A stretch of DNA of 33,122 bases, taken from Acidobacteriota bacterium (lineage in GTDB: Bacteria; Acidobacteriota; Terriglobia; Acidiferrales; UBA7541). A program made the translations under genes and the position numbers. The stretch spans positions 1-33,122 of the forward strand of contig QHYQ01000200.1 of NCBI GenBank assembly GCA_003224175.1. The letters run 5' to 3'. Numbering within the stretch: the first letter of the stretch is position 1; each line of letters begins with the position of its first letter. A model generated the notes under the pieces. It had not been told where the DNA came from. It ran no database searches and was given only the letters and a program-made list of their open reading frames with translations. Positions 19,266 to 28,958 of the stretch are shown in pieces.

Positions 19266-21071
19266 TCAGCGCGACGCGGTCTCCTTCGAAGCCGCCCCGT
19301 GCCTCGAAGTCGGAGGCGGCGTGACGACAGCAGTCAATTTTCGGATCATACCGTCAGACTTGCTCAAGACGTAGAGTTCCCCGTCGCCCCCTAAACCCAT
19401 GCGGATGTCCGCGCGCCCCCCGCCGTACGTCACACCCTCAGGATCCATTTTGGCTTCAGGATGCGCCGGATCTTGCGAACGAGTGGTAGCCGTGCCGTTA
19501 CCCGGCAGCACATGGTCCGGGGGTGGCATCCCGCCCTTGCGCGCGTAGGTTTCGGCGACAATGTCGAACATCCGGCGCTTGGCGGGTTGGCTGGCAGCGG
19601 CCGCGGGATCTTTGTACATAATCTGCAACTCATGAATTTGCGCCTGCTGGCCGCGTTTTCCGTGCGCGGCAATCATCTCCGCGAAATCGGCGTAAAAAAT
19701 CCTGCCCGTGGTCATGTCGTTGAAAATATATTTTCCGCGAAGCTGCGGCATCAGCTTCCCGCGGTAAACGAAGCCGTTGCCGATCGAATCTCCTTCGCGA
19801 TGACTGTAGACGGCGACCGGATATAGGGGAGCAACCGGCTCACTGATGCCCTCCACCTGGAGGGCATCCTTTTCGGGGAAAGGCACTGCCGGGTTCATGA
19901 GGCTGCCCGTCTTGCCCGCGTCGTTTACAAAAAACTGTTCGTTCCCTTCACGCTCGGCATAACCGTAATTGCCGCCTTTGGTGACGATGTCGACTTCTTC
20001 CCAATAGTGCACGCCGATGTCATCCGCGATCAGCGTTTTCGTCTCCACATCCCATTGCAAGCGGTGTGGATTGCGCAAACCGTAGGCATAGATCTCGCCG
20101 CGAGCGCCGGTAACAGAGACAAAGGGATTCGGGTCCGATCCAGCGGATGGAATTCTGTATCGGCCATTGGCGCTCAGCGTGTCCTTCGGGCGCAAGTTGA
20201 TGTCGGGGGTAATTCTCAGGATCTTGCCGACCAACGTGTCGAGCCGCTGCGGCAGAGTGTGCGAAGGTCCCGGCGTTTCTCCAGCCGCGCCGTCGCCAAT
20301 CGAAATGTAGAGATTGCCGTAGTCGGCGTCTCCCGGTTTAGCCATCGGGTTAAAAACCAAATCGGCCATGGGGTGATTGCGATCGTAGCCGGTGCGCAAG
20401 ATTTCGCGCGCCGTTCCCTCAAACGTGGAATTGCGAATATTCGTATCCGTCCATTCCACGAGCACGGATTCCAGATGGGAGGGGCCCGCGGGCGGATTCA
20501 CCGCTGGAGTTGTGGAGTTTCCCTTGAGATCGAGCGTCGCTAGCCGCGCATTCGTGGGAGTCGCAGAGCCCTCCATATCCGGCTTTTCCGTGTGCACGGT
20601 ATAGAACTTGCCGTTTTTCGCGTACGCGGGACCAAAGGCAAACGAAACGAGGCCCGCCGTGTTGCCTACGTCGGACGCGAATTTCGGGAATATCTCTGCA
20701 AAATTGAGATACGGCGTGAACTTTTTCGCGGCCTTATCCAGAATATAGATGGTGGAACTCTGATCGTCCACGAAAAAGCGGGAGCCCGCCAGCGGCGCGT
20801 TCGCCGGCTCCGAGCGCAGGGCAGTCACGCGGCCCAATTGCCCTTTGTAGTCGATTGCGGGCGAAGCCAAGCCTCCGTGCGTTGGATTCGAAACCGGCAG
20901 GTTCGCATAATCCTCCAGCAAGACTGCCGTGCCGTCCTTGCTGACTTGCGATCGCGAAGGGTACTGCGCGAATAGGACGGCCGCGCTCGTGAGTAGGCCG
21001 ACGAGCAGCACGAATCCAAATCCAAAGCGAAGTCTTGCAAATCGCCGGGCTATCCTTTGCTCCATTGCCAT
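19266..21071 (-). CDS. Glucose/sorbosone dehydrogenase-family (PQQ-type beta-propeller) secreted protein
   Basis: 601 aa with N-terminal signal/TM; NLYISIGDGAAGE, IYAYGLRNPHRLQWDVETKTLIADDIGVHYWEEVDIVTKGGNYGYAEREGNE, GNGFVYRGKLMPQLRGKYIFNDMTTGRIFYAD, C-terminal GDGELYVLSKSDGMIRKL. Confidence 0.9.
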   Translation of the reverse strand: MAMEQRIARRFARLRFGFGFVLLVGLLTSAAVLFAQYPSRSQVSKDGTAVLLEDYANLPVSNPTHGGLASPAIDYKGQLGRVTALRSEPANAPLAGSRFFVDDQSSTIYILDKAAKKFTPYLNFAEIFPKFASDVGNTAGLVSFAFGPAYAKNGKFYTVHTEKPDMEGSATPTNARLATLDLKGNSTTPAVNPPAGPSHLESVLVEWTDTNIRNSTFEGTAREILRTGYDRNHPMADLVFNPMAKPGDADYGNLYISIGDGAAGETPGPSHTLPQRLDTLVGKILRITPDINLRPKDTLSANGRYRIPSAGSDPNPFVSVTGARGEIYAYGLRNPHRLQWDVETKTLIADDIGVHYWEEVDIVTKGGNYGYAEREGNEQFFVNDAGKTGSLMNPAVPFPEKDALQVEGISEPVAPLYPVAVYSHREGDSIGNGFVYRGKLMPQLRGKYIFNDMTTGRIFYADFAEMIAAHGKRGQQAQIHELQIMYKDPAAAASQPAKRRMFDIVAETYARKGGMPPPDHVLPGNGTATTRSQDPAHPEAKMDPEGVTYGGGRADIRMGLGGDGELYVLSKSDGMIRKLTAVVTPPPTSRHGAASKETASR

Positions 21072-21241
21072 GTGGCGGCCCTCCTCTTTCTCGTTTTGTC
21101 AGCAGCTTAACACACTCGAGAACCCTGGGTGCGGGCACAAGAGGCGATCGAGTCCGGGAAGTCTAGGGAAAATGCGGAGAAGCTGGATTCGAGTCCTGGG
21201 ATCACTTCATGGCCATTTTTACTGGTCCCGACTATGAAGCC

Positions 21242-21976
21242 CTAAGTACGGAACAACCTTCGCGGTCCGAGGTTTAGCGGCTCTCGGGGCGTACGGACTT
21301 CCAGATGCCCCGTGACGTAGAGCTGAATCGCATTTTGATTCTCCGGCGCCAGGCTGATAAATTCCACGGCCACGTGCCTGGTTCCTTCTTTGCGGATGAT
21401 CCGCGCTGACGCGTTGAGGGAGGCGTGAACCTCTGCAACCTTGAACTCCAACGCGACTTCCTGGCCCACCTCTGCGTCGATCGCGGGTTGAAGCAGCATG
21501 CCGCTCTCACTGATGTTCAAGCTGCGCAAGGGAAACTGCCGCTCCTTCCACGTGCAGTTGACTTCGGTAAAAAGAGGCAACCGGACTGCGTGCCTCTTGC
21601 CTTTCCACTCAGGCAGATCCATGGCCACCAGCATCCGACGCAGGCGATCTGCGGAAATAGGCTTAGCGACAACCAGGTCCGCACCCTCGCCGAAAGCCTT
21701 ACGCAAGCCGGCAACGTCGTCCGTGGCGCTGAGCATTACGATGACGGTCTCCCGGTTGGGCTTGGAGTTGCGGATCCGATGGGCCAACTCAAGTCCGCTG
21801 AGTTCGGGCAATCGCATGCCCACAAAGGCCACGTCAAACCGCTGTGTCTCCCCCCTTTGCCCGGCGGCTCGATAGTCCCCAAACGGCAGCACGGTATGAC
21901 CTAAAGGAGTCGCCAGAGACCTCATCAGGTGCGTAGTCTTCGGTTCGTCATCGGCGACCATAATTTTCAGCGACAT
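21242..21976 (-). CDS. Degenerate response-regulator receiver fused to a PilZ domain
   Basis: Receiver-like N-terminus (KIMVADDEPKTTHLMRSL...FDVAFVGMRLPELSGLELAHRIR...VIVMLSATDD...LVVAKPIS) followed by a PilZ-like domain (KRHAVRLPLFTEVNCTWKERQFPLRSLNISESGMLLQPAIDAEVGQEVALEFKV). Confidence 0.85.
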   Translation of the reverse strand: MSLKIMVADDEPKTTHLMRSLATPLGHTVLPFGDYRAAGQRGETQRFDVAFVGMRLPELSGLELAHRIRNSKPNRETVIVMLSATDDVAGLRKAFGEGADLVVAKPISADRLRRMLVAMDLPEWKGKRHAVRLPLFTEVNCTWKERQFPLRSLNISESGMLLQPAIDAEVGQEVALEFKVAEVHASLNASARIIRKEGTRHVAVEFISLAPENQNAIQLYVTGHLEVRTPREPLNLGPRRLFRT

Positions 21977-22210
21977 GAGTCTGGCCTCGTAATGGATTCT
22001 TGCCCGGGTGTCGCCCGGGGGCGTTCAAGGAAGGGAGGGGTAAATAGAGAATACGCCCAAGGCTCTGCCCAGTGTGAAAGACTGGATCATAGAGATGTCC
22101 AAAGCGTGAAGCCTGGGCTACGCCTTACCCGGGAAGGCCGAGACTCCTAGAGTTGGCCCTGACCGGGTGTGTGCCCTTCGGTTGTCCGAACATCCGGGCT
22201 TGCTCAAGAC

Positions 22211-22234
22211 AAGATTTCGTGAAAACGAAATCTT
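22211..22234. other. 10-bp perfect inverted repeat with GAAA loop
   Basis: AAGATTTCGT-GAAA-ACGAAATCTT in the intergenic region; followed by two further short hairpins (22244-22256, 22260-22278). Confidence 0.7.
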
Positions 22235-22452
22235 GGAGGCGGCGGAGTCGGACTCCTCAGCCCGCACTGAAAGCGGGCCGGTTGGTGGCGGCATATAATT
22301 TTTCTCGCTTGACATCAAATCCCGCCAGCCGATTTGCACGGACACTTCTAATTTCATCGGCTACCGACTAGAAAGCCTACGTATCCGGACCAACTTCAGC
22401 GGCCTACTACTGGAACGTCGAGAAAAGGCTCAGCAGTTTCAGGGTGAATGGG

Positions 22453-23043
22453 TCAAGACCGGGGATCGGTTGCAGTATAGATGCCGCGAAACAGGATCCC
22501 GACAATCCCGGAACGTGTCGAGACTCCTAGCTTGCCCATGACCATCCTGATGAATGCCCTCACGGTATTTGGGCTAATATTCATCCGCCCGGCAATCTCC
22601 TTGTTGGTGAGCCCCTGAATCAAAAGCTCGACGACTTCCCGTTCGCGTTCCGTCAGTCGAAAAGACTCGCTCACCTCAGCAGCACCCCATGAAGCTGCGC
22701 CGCTTCGTTCCAGCACTACTGCCACCGCCGCCGCAGCGGGTGGTCTTCGCCATTTAGCCAGAGGAATGGCCAAGCCGACGTACTTTCTCCTGCCGGACAG
22801 GAACTCCACGTGAGAAGTAGATGCGAAAGAGGAATTCTGCTTGCCGGTCAGAGCAAAGATCCTTTTCCCCATGAGGGCCCATGCCGATTGGAATCGCCGG
22901 GGGGCCTCAGGGTAGGTCACTATCTTCTTGGCTTCCGCATTGGCGTAGAGCGGCTTCCACTCCGTATCCGCCAGGATGAAGCCCGCCGCTGTACGGGAGG
23001 CACGGTGCATTTTCTCCGTTAATGCGCCTTTCACGTATTGCAT
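22453..23043 (-). CDS. LuxR-type HTH transcriptional regulator
   Basis: C-terminal FRLTEREREVVELLIQGLTNKEIAGRMNISPNTVRAFIRMVMGKLGVSTRSGIVGILF is a LuxR-family HTH; N-terminus may be PAS-like (ILADTEWKPLYANAEAKKIV). Confidence 0.9.
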   Translation of the reverse strand: MQYVKGALTEKMHRASRTAAGFILADTEWKPLYANAEAKKIVTYPEAPRRFQSAWALMGKRIFALTGKQNSSFASTSHVEFLSGRRKYVGLAIPLAKWRRPPAAAAVAVVLERSGAASWGAAEVSESFRLTEREREVVELLIQGLTNKEIAGRMNISPNTVRAFIRMVMGKLGVSTRSGIVGILFRGIYTATDPRS

Positions 23044-23332
23044 CGCTGCAAGATGCCTATTGCATGCTGAGGGAAGTGTTTGTCTTATTTGACTTAGAGC
23101 AAAGAGTCACTCTACGCCACGTGTTGCTGTGGAGTCGAGTGCGGATTCAGTTTCCTCGCCAATTCCCCGAAGTTCCCGATAGCCCCTCACCTCGCAGGAC
23201 TTCTTCCCCGCCTCCAACGACCCTTACGGGTGTCCAACGGGCGATGTGACCACCGCCATGCCAGCGTGTGCCTTGGTATCGTTCTGGCATCACCTCTTGC
23301 ACCACCTTTTCTATTTTAAGAATAACCAGAGC

Positions 23333-23767
23333 TCAATCCGACACCGTAAGGCCTCCGTCCACTGGCTTATAACACTTGGTACCGCCCCCGCAGTACCACA
23401 CCTCTACGTCATATGCGCCGTTGGTCACGCTCACCTCTGTCCCCGTGCTGGCGTCGAAGAAAGTGAAGTCCGCAATGGTTACGTGAACCAACGTGCAATT
23501 GTACATTGGCGGCGGACATGGCCCGTTGTCGGTAACTGTGTGCGATGTGGAACCAGCTCTAAAGTAAGACCACTTGAAATCGGTAGGCAGGAAGGCTTGT
23601 CCACCACCGTACGCGTTTATAATGATCGATCCTTTTGGACTGAATGAGAACGTACACCAACTTGCTGAACCGCTGCAAAACGAGGGTCTGGCATTGTACG
23701 CCGCAGCCCATAGAGGAACCGCCGCCAACATCGTTGTTATCGCTACAGCGAGACTGATCCTGCGCAT
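23333..23767 (-). CDS. Small secreted cysteine-containing protein of unknown function
   Basis: ORF 23333..23803; better start ATG 23767 after AAGGAGG; signal peptide MRRISLAVAITTMLAAVPLWAAA and several Cys residues in the mature part. Confidence 0.65.
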   Translation of the reverse strand: MRRISLAVAITTMLAAVPLWAAAYNARPSFCSGSASWCTFSFSPKGSIIINAYGGGQAFLPTDFKWSYFRAGSTSHTVTDNGPCPPPMYNCTLVHVTIADFTFFDASTGTEVSVTNGAYDVEVWYCGGGTKCYKPVDGGLTVSD

Positions 23768-24039
23768 GCTTCCTCCTTGAGATTGGATCAACTTCTCCGG
23801 CATTCTTTGGACGATCCTCGACCGCTTCGATCTCTGGCGTTACCGCCATCTAAATTTCGTCCCGTTGTGATTTGCTTTCAGCAACGTCTATACGAGGAAA
23901 TCCGCTCGTGTTTACGCTTCGGAAGGAATGGCGTCAATTACCCTTAAACACCTAGCAAGATTAGCTGCTAGCGAAGGTGCCTAGCTGATTTGATTAGAGA
24001 CGAACGTGCTTCTGATTCAAAGCGGATCGGTGCAGGAGG

Positions 24040-24348
24040 CTAGATCAGAAAACGCAGGCCCACGTTCGTGCCGGGCCCATCTGGATTCTGTCGCATCCAT
24101 CGGACTTCCATAACCGTAGGAATTCCGACGTGCGATCCGTCGGGGAAGATTTCGCACTGCAGGACAGCAGACTTTTCGATAGGCTGTTCGGTCAACAAGC
24201 AAAGCCCGCCGCGGTTAATATTTAGGACTCGTCCCTGAAGGGCCTCTTCATCGCCCTGCCGAAATCCCAGGAACGAAATGCCCCTGCCCTGCAGTTTCCA
24301 GAGAACCGGGTAACGTCGCCCGGAGCGCTTTTCGCGGCGTCTCTTCAC
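24040..24348 (-). CDS. PilZ-domain protein
   Basis: RREKRSGRRYPVLWKLQG...LQGRVLNINRGGLCLLTEQPIEKSAVLQCEIF...VMEVRWMRQN...NVGLRFL matches PilZ layout (RxxxR, then N-x-S/R-x-G-G, and terminal hGhxF). Confidence 0.85.
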   Translation of the reverse strand: MKRRREKRSGRRYPVLWKLQGRGISFLGFRQGDEEALQGRVLNINRGGLCLLTEQPIEKSAVLQCEIFPDGSHVGIPTVMEVRWMRQNPDGPGTNVGLRFLI

Positions 24349-24929
24349 GGCTTCGGAACACTACAGGCCACCAACATCTCCGGCAATACTACAAATAGAC
24401 TAAACGAACTTGAGCGCAGCGGAATTTCTGAAGGAGCGACGCGTGCCAACGGCGAAAAGCATCTTGAGTAGTGACGATGCTCCGACCCCAAACGTTACGA
24501 ACTGAATAAGGTTTAGCTTGATAAATGCGCTTCATCGGAACCCGGCCCACAACCGGACGCCCCCCAGCATCTATAGCCTATGCTCCTTGAGCAAACTCGC
24601 GAGACTTTGAGCCTGCGAAATTGTGAGCTTAAACATTACCTCGACCTTGCCATCGCTGAAGACCCCAATGTCAGGCGAATAGGTTGCGGGGAAAAGTCGT
24701 TTCAAGGTTTCGCGCTGCCTGGTCTCACGAAGGAAGAGCGCCTCGGCTTGTTCTCGAAATGGAACACATCGCCCCGTCCATACAGGATCACCTTCGCCGC
24801 GATGACAGAGTCGAGGCGAAACAGCCCGATTGACACTGCCCGAGTAAGGTGCTCTAGAATGCCGCACAACTCGGTATTACGGCTCGCTATCAAGAGGCTC
24901 CCGCGTCGGGCGAAATGAAAGAGGGCACG

Positions 24930-25895
24930 ATGAATGAGGCCAAAATCGGACGGCGCACCTTCCTCCAGGGCGTCAGCTTCGCGGCATTAAGCGCAGTCGC
25001 AAGGCTTGATGGGGTCAGTGCGGCACAAGTGGCGGTGCCGAATTCCAGCGGCATCGAATTCCCAAAGCTCAAAGCCCCTGCGCTCGCGTGCGACTGCCAC
25101 CATCACGTCTATGATCCCGCTCGCTTCGCGCCCCTTCAGCCTGGAACTGTGCCTCGTGCGCGTGTGGCGGAATACCGCTTACTTCAGGGGCGAATCGGTA
25201 CGACACGGAATGTGGTCGTAACGCCAAGACCCTACGCCACCGATAATCGCGTCACTCTCGACGCCATTGCTCAACTTGGAAGAAATGCGCGAGGGGTTGC
25301 CGTTATTCACCCCACCGTCACGGATGCGGAACTGAAAACTCTAGAACGCGGTGGAATTCGCGGTATCCGCTTCTCCCTGAGTGCCAATCCCGCCACCATC
25401 GCCGCTACCACAGTCGATATGATCGAGCCGCTGTCGAAACGTGTGAACGCGCTGGGTTGGCACGTTCAAATCGCCATGGACGCTGAGCAAATCGTCGCAG
25501 CCGAGGATTTGTGGAACCGCATTCCTTCCGTAATCGTGTTCGACCACATGGGGTACGTGCCGGAGCCGATAGGCACGGAACATCCAGTGTTCGCGCTCAT
25601 TCGGAGACTGATCGACAAGGGCCGCACCTGGGTGAAGCTATCGGTGATTCCCGGCAACACGAAGGACGGTCCGCCTACGTATGCAGATGTGAACAAAGTT
25701 GGCCAGGCCTACGTCCAAGCCGCGCCGGAGCGAATGGTATGGGGTAGCAACTGGCCTCATCCTAACGAACCGAATACGCCGGACGACGCTATCCTATTCG
25801 ACTTGCTGGCTCAGTGGGCACCCAACGAGGCGGCCCGCCACCGCATTCTCGTGGAGAATCCTGAAACTTTGTACGGTTTTGCCAAGTCGGCTTAG
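24930..25895 (+). CDS. Amidohydrolase family 2 (TIM-barrel metal-dependent hydrolase), Tat-type signal
   Basis: MNEAKIGRRTFLQGVSFAALSAVA twin-arginine signal; ACDCHHHVYDPARF metal-binding motif; VFDHMGYVPEP; RMVWGSNWPHPNEP; ILVENPETLYGF. Confidence 0.92.
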   Translation: MNEAKIGRRTFLQGVSFAALSAVARLDGVSAAQVAVPNSSGIEFPKLKAPALACDCHHHVYDPARFAPLQPGTVPRARVAEYRLLQGRIGTTRNVVVTPRPYATDNRVTLDAIAQLGRNARGVAVIHPTVTDAELKTLERGGIRGIRFSLSANPATIAATTVDMIEPLSKRVNALGWHVQIAMDAEQIVAAEDLWNRIPSVIVFDHMGYVPEPIGTEHPVFALIRRLIDKGRTWVKLSVIPGNTKDGPPTYADVNKVGQAYVQAAPERMVWGSNWPHPNEPNTPDDAILFDLLAQWAPNEAARHRILVENPETLYGFAKSA

Positions 25896-26168
25896 GCAGT
25901 TCAATGGCCGTCGGCGATCCATAGCGATACCAGTCGAATGACGAAGCATTCGACGGTGGGGCTCAGGCAGAATGGAAGCGGACTACTTCTGCGAGACCTC
26001 AGCCTTACCACAGTGGGAGCCTTAGCCCACATGTGGCCGAGGAAACCTTCAAGCAGAAATGCGAAAGCGGTGCGCGGCTACGCGGAAGTTACACTCCGAC
26101 CCGACGTTCCGCCCTGCTAGGAAGACGGTCACAATCGCAACGTTATAGGCCTGTTTTGGGCCCCTGAG

Positions 26169-27017
26169 CTAACGAGCTGAGCTTACCGTCGCCGGACGCT
26201 CCACCGCCACCATGACTTCGAACAGCTCCGTTCGAACCAGACTGCGCAGAGCCTGGCCTTGCTCGACGAACGCGGCAAAGTTTTGTTTCGGAAACACCTG
26301 GGCGAAACGACTTTGTCCTAATTCCGGGCTGGGTGCCGCGGTTGGCATAGCGGCGGCGAGATCCTTCACGGTATTAGAGAGCACAGCATTGAAGGGCGCC
26401 TCGGCTCCGCCGGGCGAAACGACGCGCGCGGCGCTCCACCCCAGGGAACGGCCTTCTTTCACCGCTAGGCCGTTTAACGGCAAAAGCATGTTCGTCACGT
26501 AGTTGCCGTAATCCCCGCCGCGCCCTGCCGTGATCTTCCAGCGGGTGACAGCAATGTAGTTTCCATCCTTCGCTTGGGAGCCGGGCGTGGCGGCCTCCAC
26601 CCTGTAAAGCACGCTGCCAACATTCGTCCGGAGCGTATTCAGCTTCTGCGTGTATTCCTGGAAACTCATTCCAGTGGCCTTGCGATACACCTCGTCGCGC
26701 TTTGGGGCGTTTGGCGTCTGAGGGGCGCCGTCGAAGGTAGCGGAAATCGCGTAGTTATAACTACTGGCCGGGATGCCGCGATAGGCCTCCCGCAGCAGAG
26801 CCCACAACGTGATGTTTTCGCCAGAGGCGATGCGTTCCTGCATCAGTTTCCGTTCCGTGGTTCTGGCCTCCTCGAGCATGGCGGTTACTTTTTCGGGAGC
26901 CACGCTGAAGTAATTCGTCACCCGGTAATTGATGCGCTGGGATTGCTGTGTCCAACCGACGGCCGACACCAGCAAAACGGCCAAGCCGACCGCCAACAAT
27001 AGGTGTGACCTTTTCAT
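26169..27017 (-). CDS. Secreted protein of unknown function
   Basis: 282 aa with signal peptide (MKRSHLLLAVGLAVLLVSAVGWTQQ) and AAAGGAG Shine-Dalgarno before ATG. Confidence 0.75.
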   Translation of the reverse strand: MKRSHLLLAVGLAVLLVSAVGWTQQSQRINYRVTNYFSVAPEKVTAMLEEARTTERKLMQERIASGENITLWALLREAYRGIPASSYNYAISATFDGAPQTPNAPKRDEVYRKATGMSFQEYTQKLNTLRTNVGSVLYRVEAATPGSQAKDGNYIAVTRWKITAGRGGDYGNYVTNMLLPLNGLAVKEGRSLGWSAARVVSPGGAEAPFNAVLSNTVKDLAAAMPTAAPSPELGQSRFAQVFPKQNFAAFVEQGQALRSLVRTELFEVMVAVERPATVSSAR

Positions 27018-27204
27018 GGACGATTTCTCCTTTGTGTCTCGAACTCAGTCGAGATTCGACGCTGCGATTTTGGATTCCTGGGGGAGCATTAATATATACC
27101 GTCGCGCCTCCGCACACAATGCTGGACATGCGCGGGAACTGTTCTACCGTAGCGGAAGCGGCGCGTGCCCACCGGAAGCCGCGTGCCAACCGGAAAATAA
27201 CCTG

Positions 27205-27300
27205 ATGATCGGGCAGACCATGTCGGACTATCGCATTTTGGAGAAGCTCGGCGGCTGGATGGCATCATCTACGAAGCCAAGACCTCAAACTGCACCGCGG
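27205..27300 (+). pseudogene. Remnant of a Ser/Thr protein kinase N-terminus
   Basis: MIGQTMSDYRILEKLGG then, after restoring one nucleotide at each of two places, (W)MGIIYEAKDLKLHRG, which is the typical start of acidobacterial Ser/Thr kinases (xYRILEKLGxGGMGxVYxAxDxKLxR). Confidence 0.6.
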
Positions 27301-27354
27301 GCTCCGCGGGTACCGCTTCCCCAATGCTTGAAATCACAAGGAGAAGGGCATAAA

Positions 27355-28602
27355 GTGCCGCTACTTGGAGTGCCTAGCCCCTTGCTGAAACCCAGGACAA
27401 TTCACCTGCCGGGAATTTGCGTTTCACTGCTGATGATCGTAACTCTGGCTGCTCCAGCCCTAGAGGGACGAATTGTAGCCATTGGCGATGTTCATGGCGA
27501 CCTTACTGATTTCGCTTCCATCCTTCGACATACGGGCCTGATTAACGACAAAAGTAACTGGATCGGTGGCGGCACTGTCCTGGTGCAAGTCGGCGACGTC
27601 GTGGATCGTGGTCCGAAGTCTCGTGAATGCCTCAACCTGCTGATGGCGCTGGAACGCCAGGCGCGCAGACAAAAGGGGAAAGTGATCGCCTTGCTGGGCA
27701 ACCACGAAGTGATGGCCATGATGGGTGACCTGCGCTACGTTTCTCCCGAAGACTACCGGGGCTTCGTCACGGAACAATCGGAGAAGGTGCGCGAGGAAGC
27801 CTATCAGGATTATTTGGATTTCGCATCGCACCACAGCCCCGCGCGCGCTGCCGTTCCCGCTGACCAAATGGCACGCGAAAAATGGCTGCTCGAACATCCC
27901 CTCGGATTCTTTGAACGCCGCGACGCCTTCAGTCCCCAAGGTGTCTATGGCCACTGGCTCCGCGAGCACGATGCCGTCGTGGAGATTGGCGATGTCCTGT
28001 ATGTGCATGGGGGCCTGAATCCAAACACTCCCTTTGGCGACATCCAGAAATTAAATCAAGAGATTCGTTCAGAACTCGCCGCCTTCGATTCTCTGTGGCA
28101 ATCGCTCTCGAAAAAGAAAGTAATCTGGAGATATATGAGGATCGAGGAGGCTCTCCGCCAGGCTGAAGTCGAGTGGAAGGCCGTTCAGGCCGACGGGCAG
28201 GTGGCCCCTGAACTGAAAAATGACCTTCAAAAATTTCTGGGCTTTTCTGCCTGGTTTGTCAATTCTCCGGATAGCCCGCTCTGGTACCGAGGTCTGGCCC
28301 TGGAGCCCGAAGAAACTCTCAAGGCAGGCGTGGATGCGATGCTGGAGCGGCTGAAGATTGGGTACATCGTCTGCGGTCACACTGTGCAGCCCGACTTTGA
28401 GGTCAACCATCGCTTTGGTAACCGTGTTTGGTTGATTGATACAGGTATGGTCTTCGGCGGCAGGGCATCCGCGCTGGAAATCCGTAACGGAGCTTTTACG
28501 CCCGACTATACCGACAAGCAGCCGCAAACATCACTGCCAGCAACCGGAAGTGCGACTTCTCCGGTGGACTCCAATCGGTATACTGGCGGGCCACAGCAAT
28601 GA
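27355..28602 (+). CDS. Calcineurin-like metallophosphoesterase, Shewanella-like protein phosphatase type, secreted or membrane-anchored
   Basis: Within ORF 26929..28602; likely GTG start at 27355 after AAGGAG. Hydrophobic N-terminus ICVSLLMIVTLAAPALEGRIVAIGDVHGDL; VQVGDVVDRGPKS; ALLGNHEVMAMMGDLRYVSPEDY; LYVHGGLNP; VCGHTVQPDF. Confidence 0.88.
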   Translation: MPLLGVPSPLLKPRTIHLPGICVSLLMIVTLAAPALEGRIVAIGDVHGDLTDFASILRHTGLINDKSNWIGGGTVLVQVGDVVDRGPKSRECLNLLMALERQARRQKGKVIALLGNHEVMAMMGDLRYVSPEDYRGFVTEQSEKVREEAYQDYLDFASHHSPARAAVPADQMAREKWLLEHPLGFFERRDAFSPQGVYGHWLREHDAVVEIGDVLYVHGGLNPNTPFGDIQKLNQEIRSELAAFDSLWQSLSKKKVIWRYMRIEEALRQAEVEWKAVQADGQVAPELKNDLQKFLGFSAWFVNSPDSPLWYRGLALEPEETLKAGVDAMLERLKIGYIVCGHTVQPDFEVNHRFGNRVWLIDTGMVFGGRASALEIRNGAFTPDYTDKQPQTSLPATGSATSPVDSNRYTGGPQQ

Positions 28603-28958
28603 TTCCTTATATTGAGAGCGCTCTGAATGTAAGGCGCGAGGAATTCAGGCCTTCCTCGCTCCTATTCCTCTACCTGTTCCTGGTGATCGGCTGCTACATC
28701 ATGGGACAGGCCGTGGGAGATGCCCTGTTCTTGAGCGCGTTTCCCACGTACTTACCCCACGTCATCGTCGCCACGGCGCTCGCAGTGGGCATTTTCACTT
28801 CGGTCTATATCCGCCTGTCGCACCGACTCCGCCTGGAGTTGCTCGTTATCGGCTCACTGTTGTTCTTCGGGCTCGGCTTCGTTGGCGTTGGGGTTGTGCG
28901 CGTTGTCCGTCAGACTGTTGTTCCTCCAGACGCAGCACCGAATGTCGGAAGTAAGTGA
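28599..28958 (+). pseudogene. N-terminal part of NTP/NDP-exchange-transporter-like (Tlc-like) membrane protein, frameshifted relative to the next ORF
   Basis: ALNVRREEFRPSSLLFLYLFLVIGCYIMGQAVGDALFLSAFPTYLPHVIVATALAVGIFTSVYIRLSHRLRLELLVIGSLLFF; start codon overlaps the phosphatase stop (ATGA). Confidence 0.65.

Noticed and set aside
24571-24893. Two overlapping minus-strand ORFs (24571..24867, 24702..24893) that could be one frameshifted small protein (GILEHLTRAVSIGLFRLDSVIAAKVILYGRG... / RLFPATYSPDIGVFSDGKVEVMFKLTISQAQSLASLLKEHRL)
   Set aside because: Partly protein-like but I could not recognise a family or establish the frame; needs homology search before calling.
25933-25954. Hairpin GTCGAATG-ACGAAG-CATTCGAC between convergent genes
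   Set aside because: Could be a terminator stem but lacks a T-tract and a stem this short can arise by chance.
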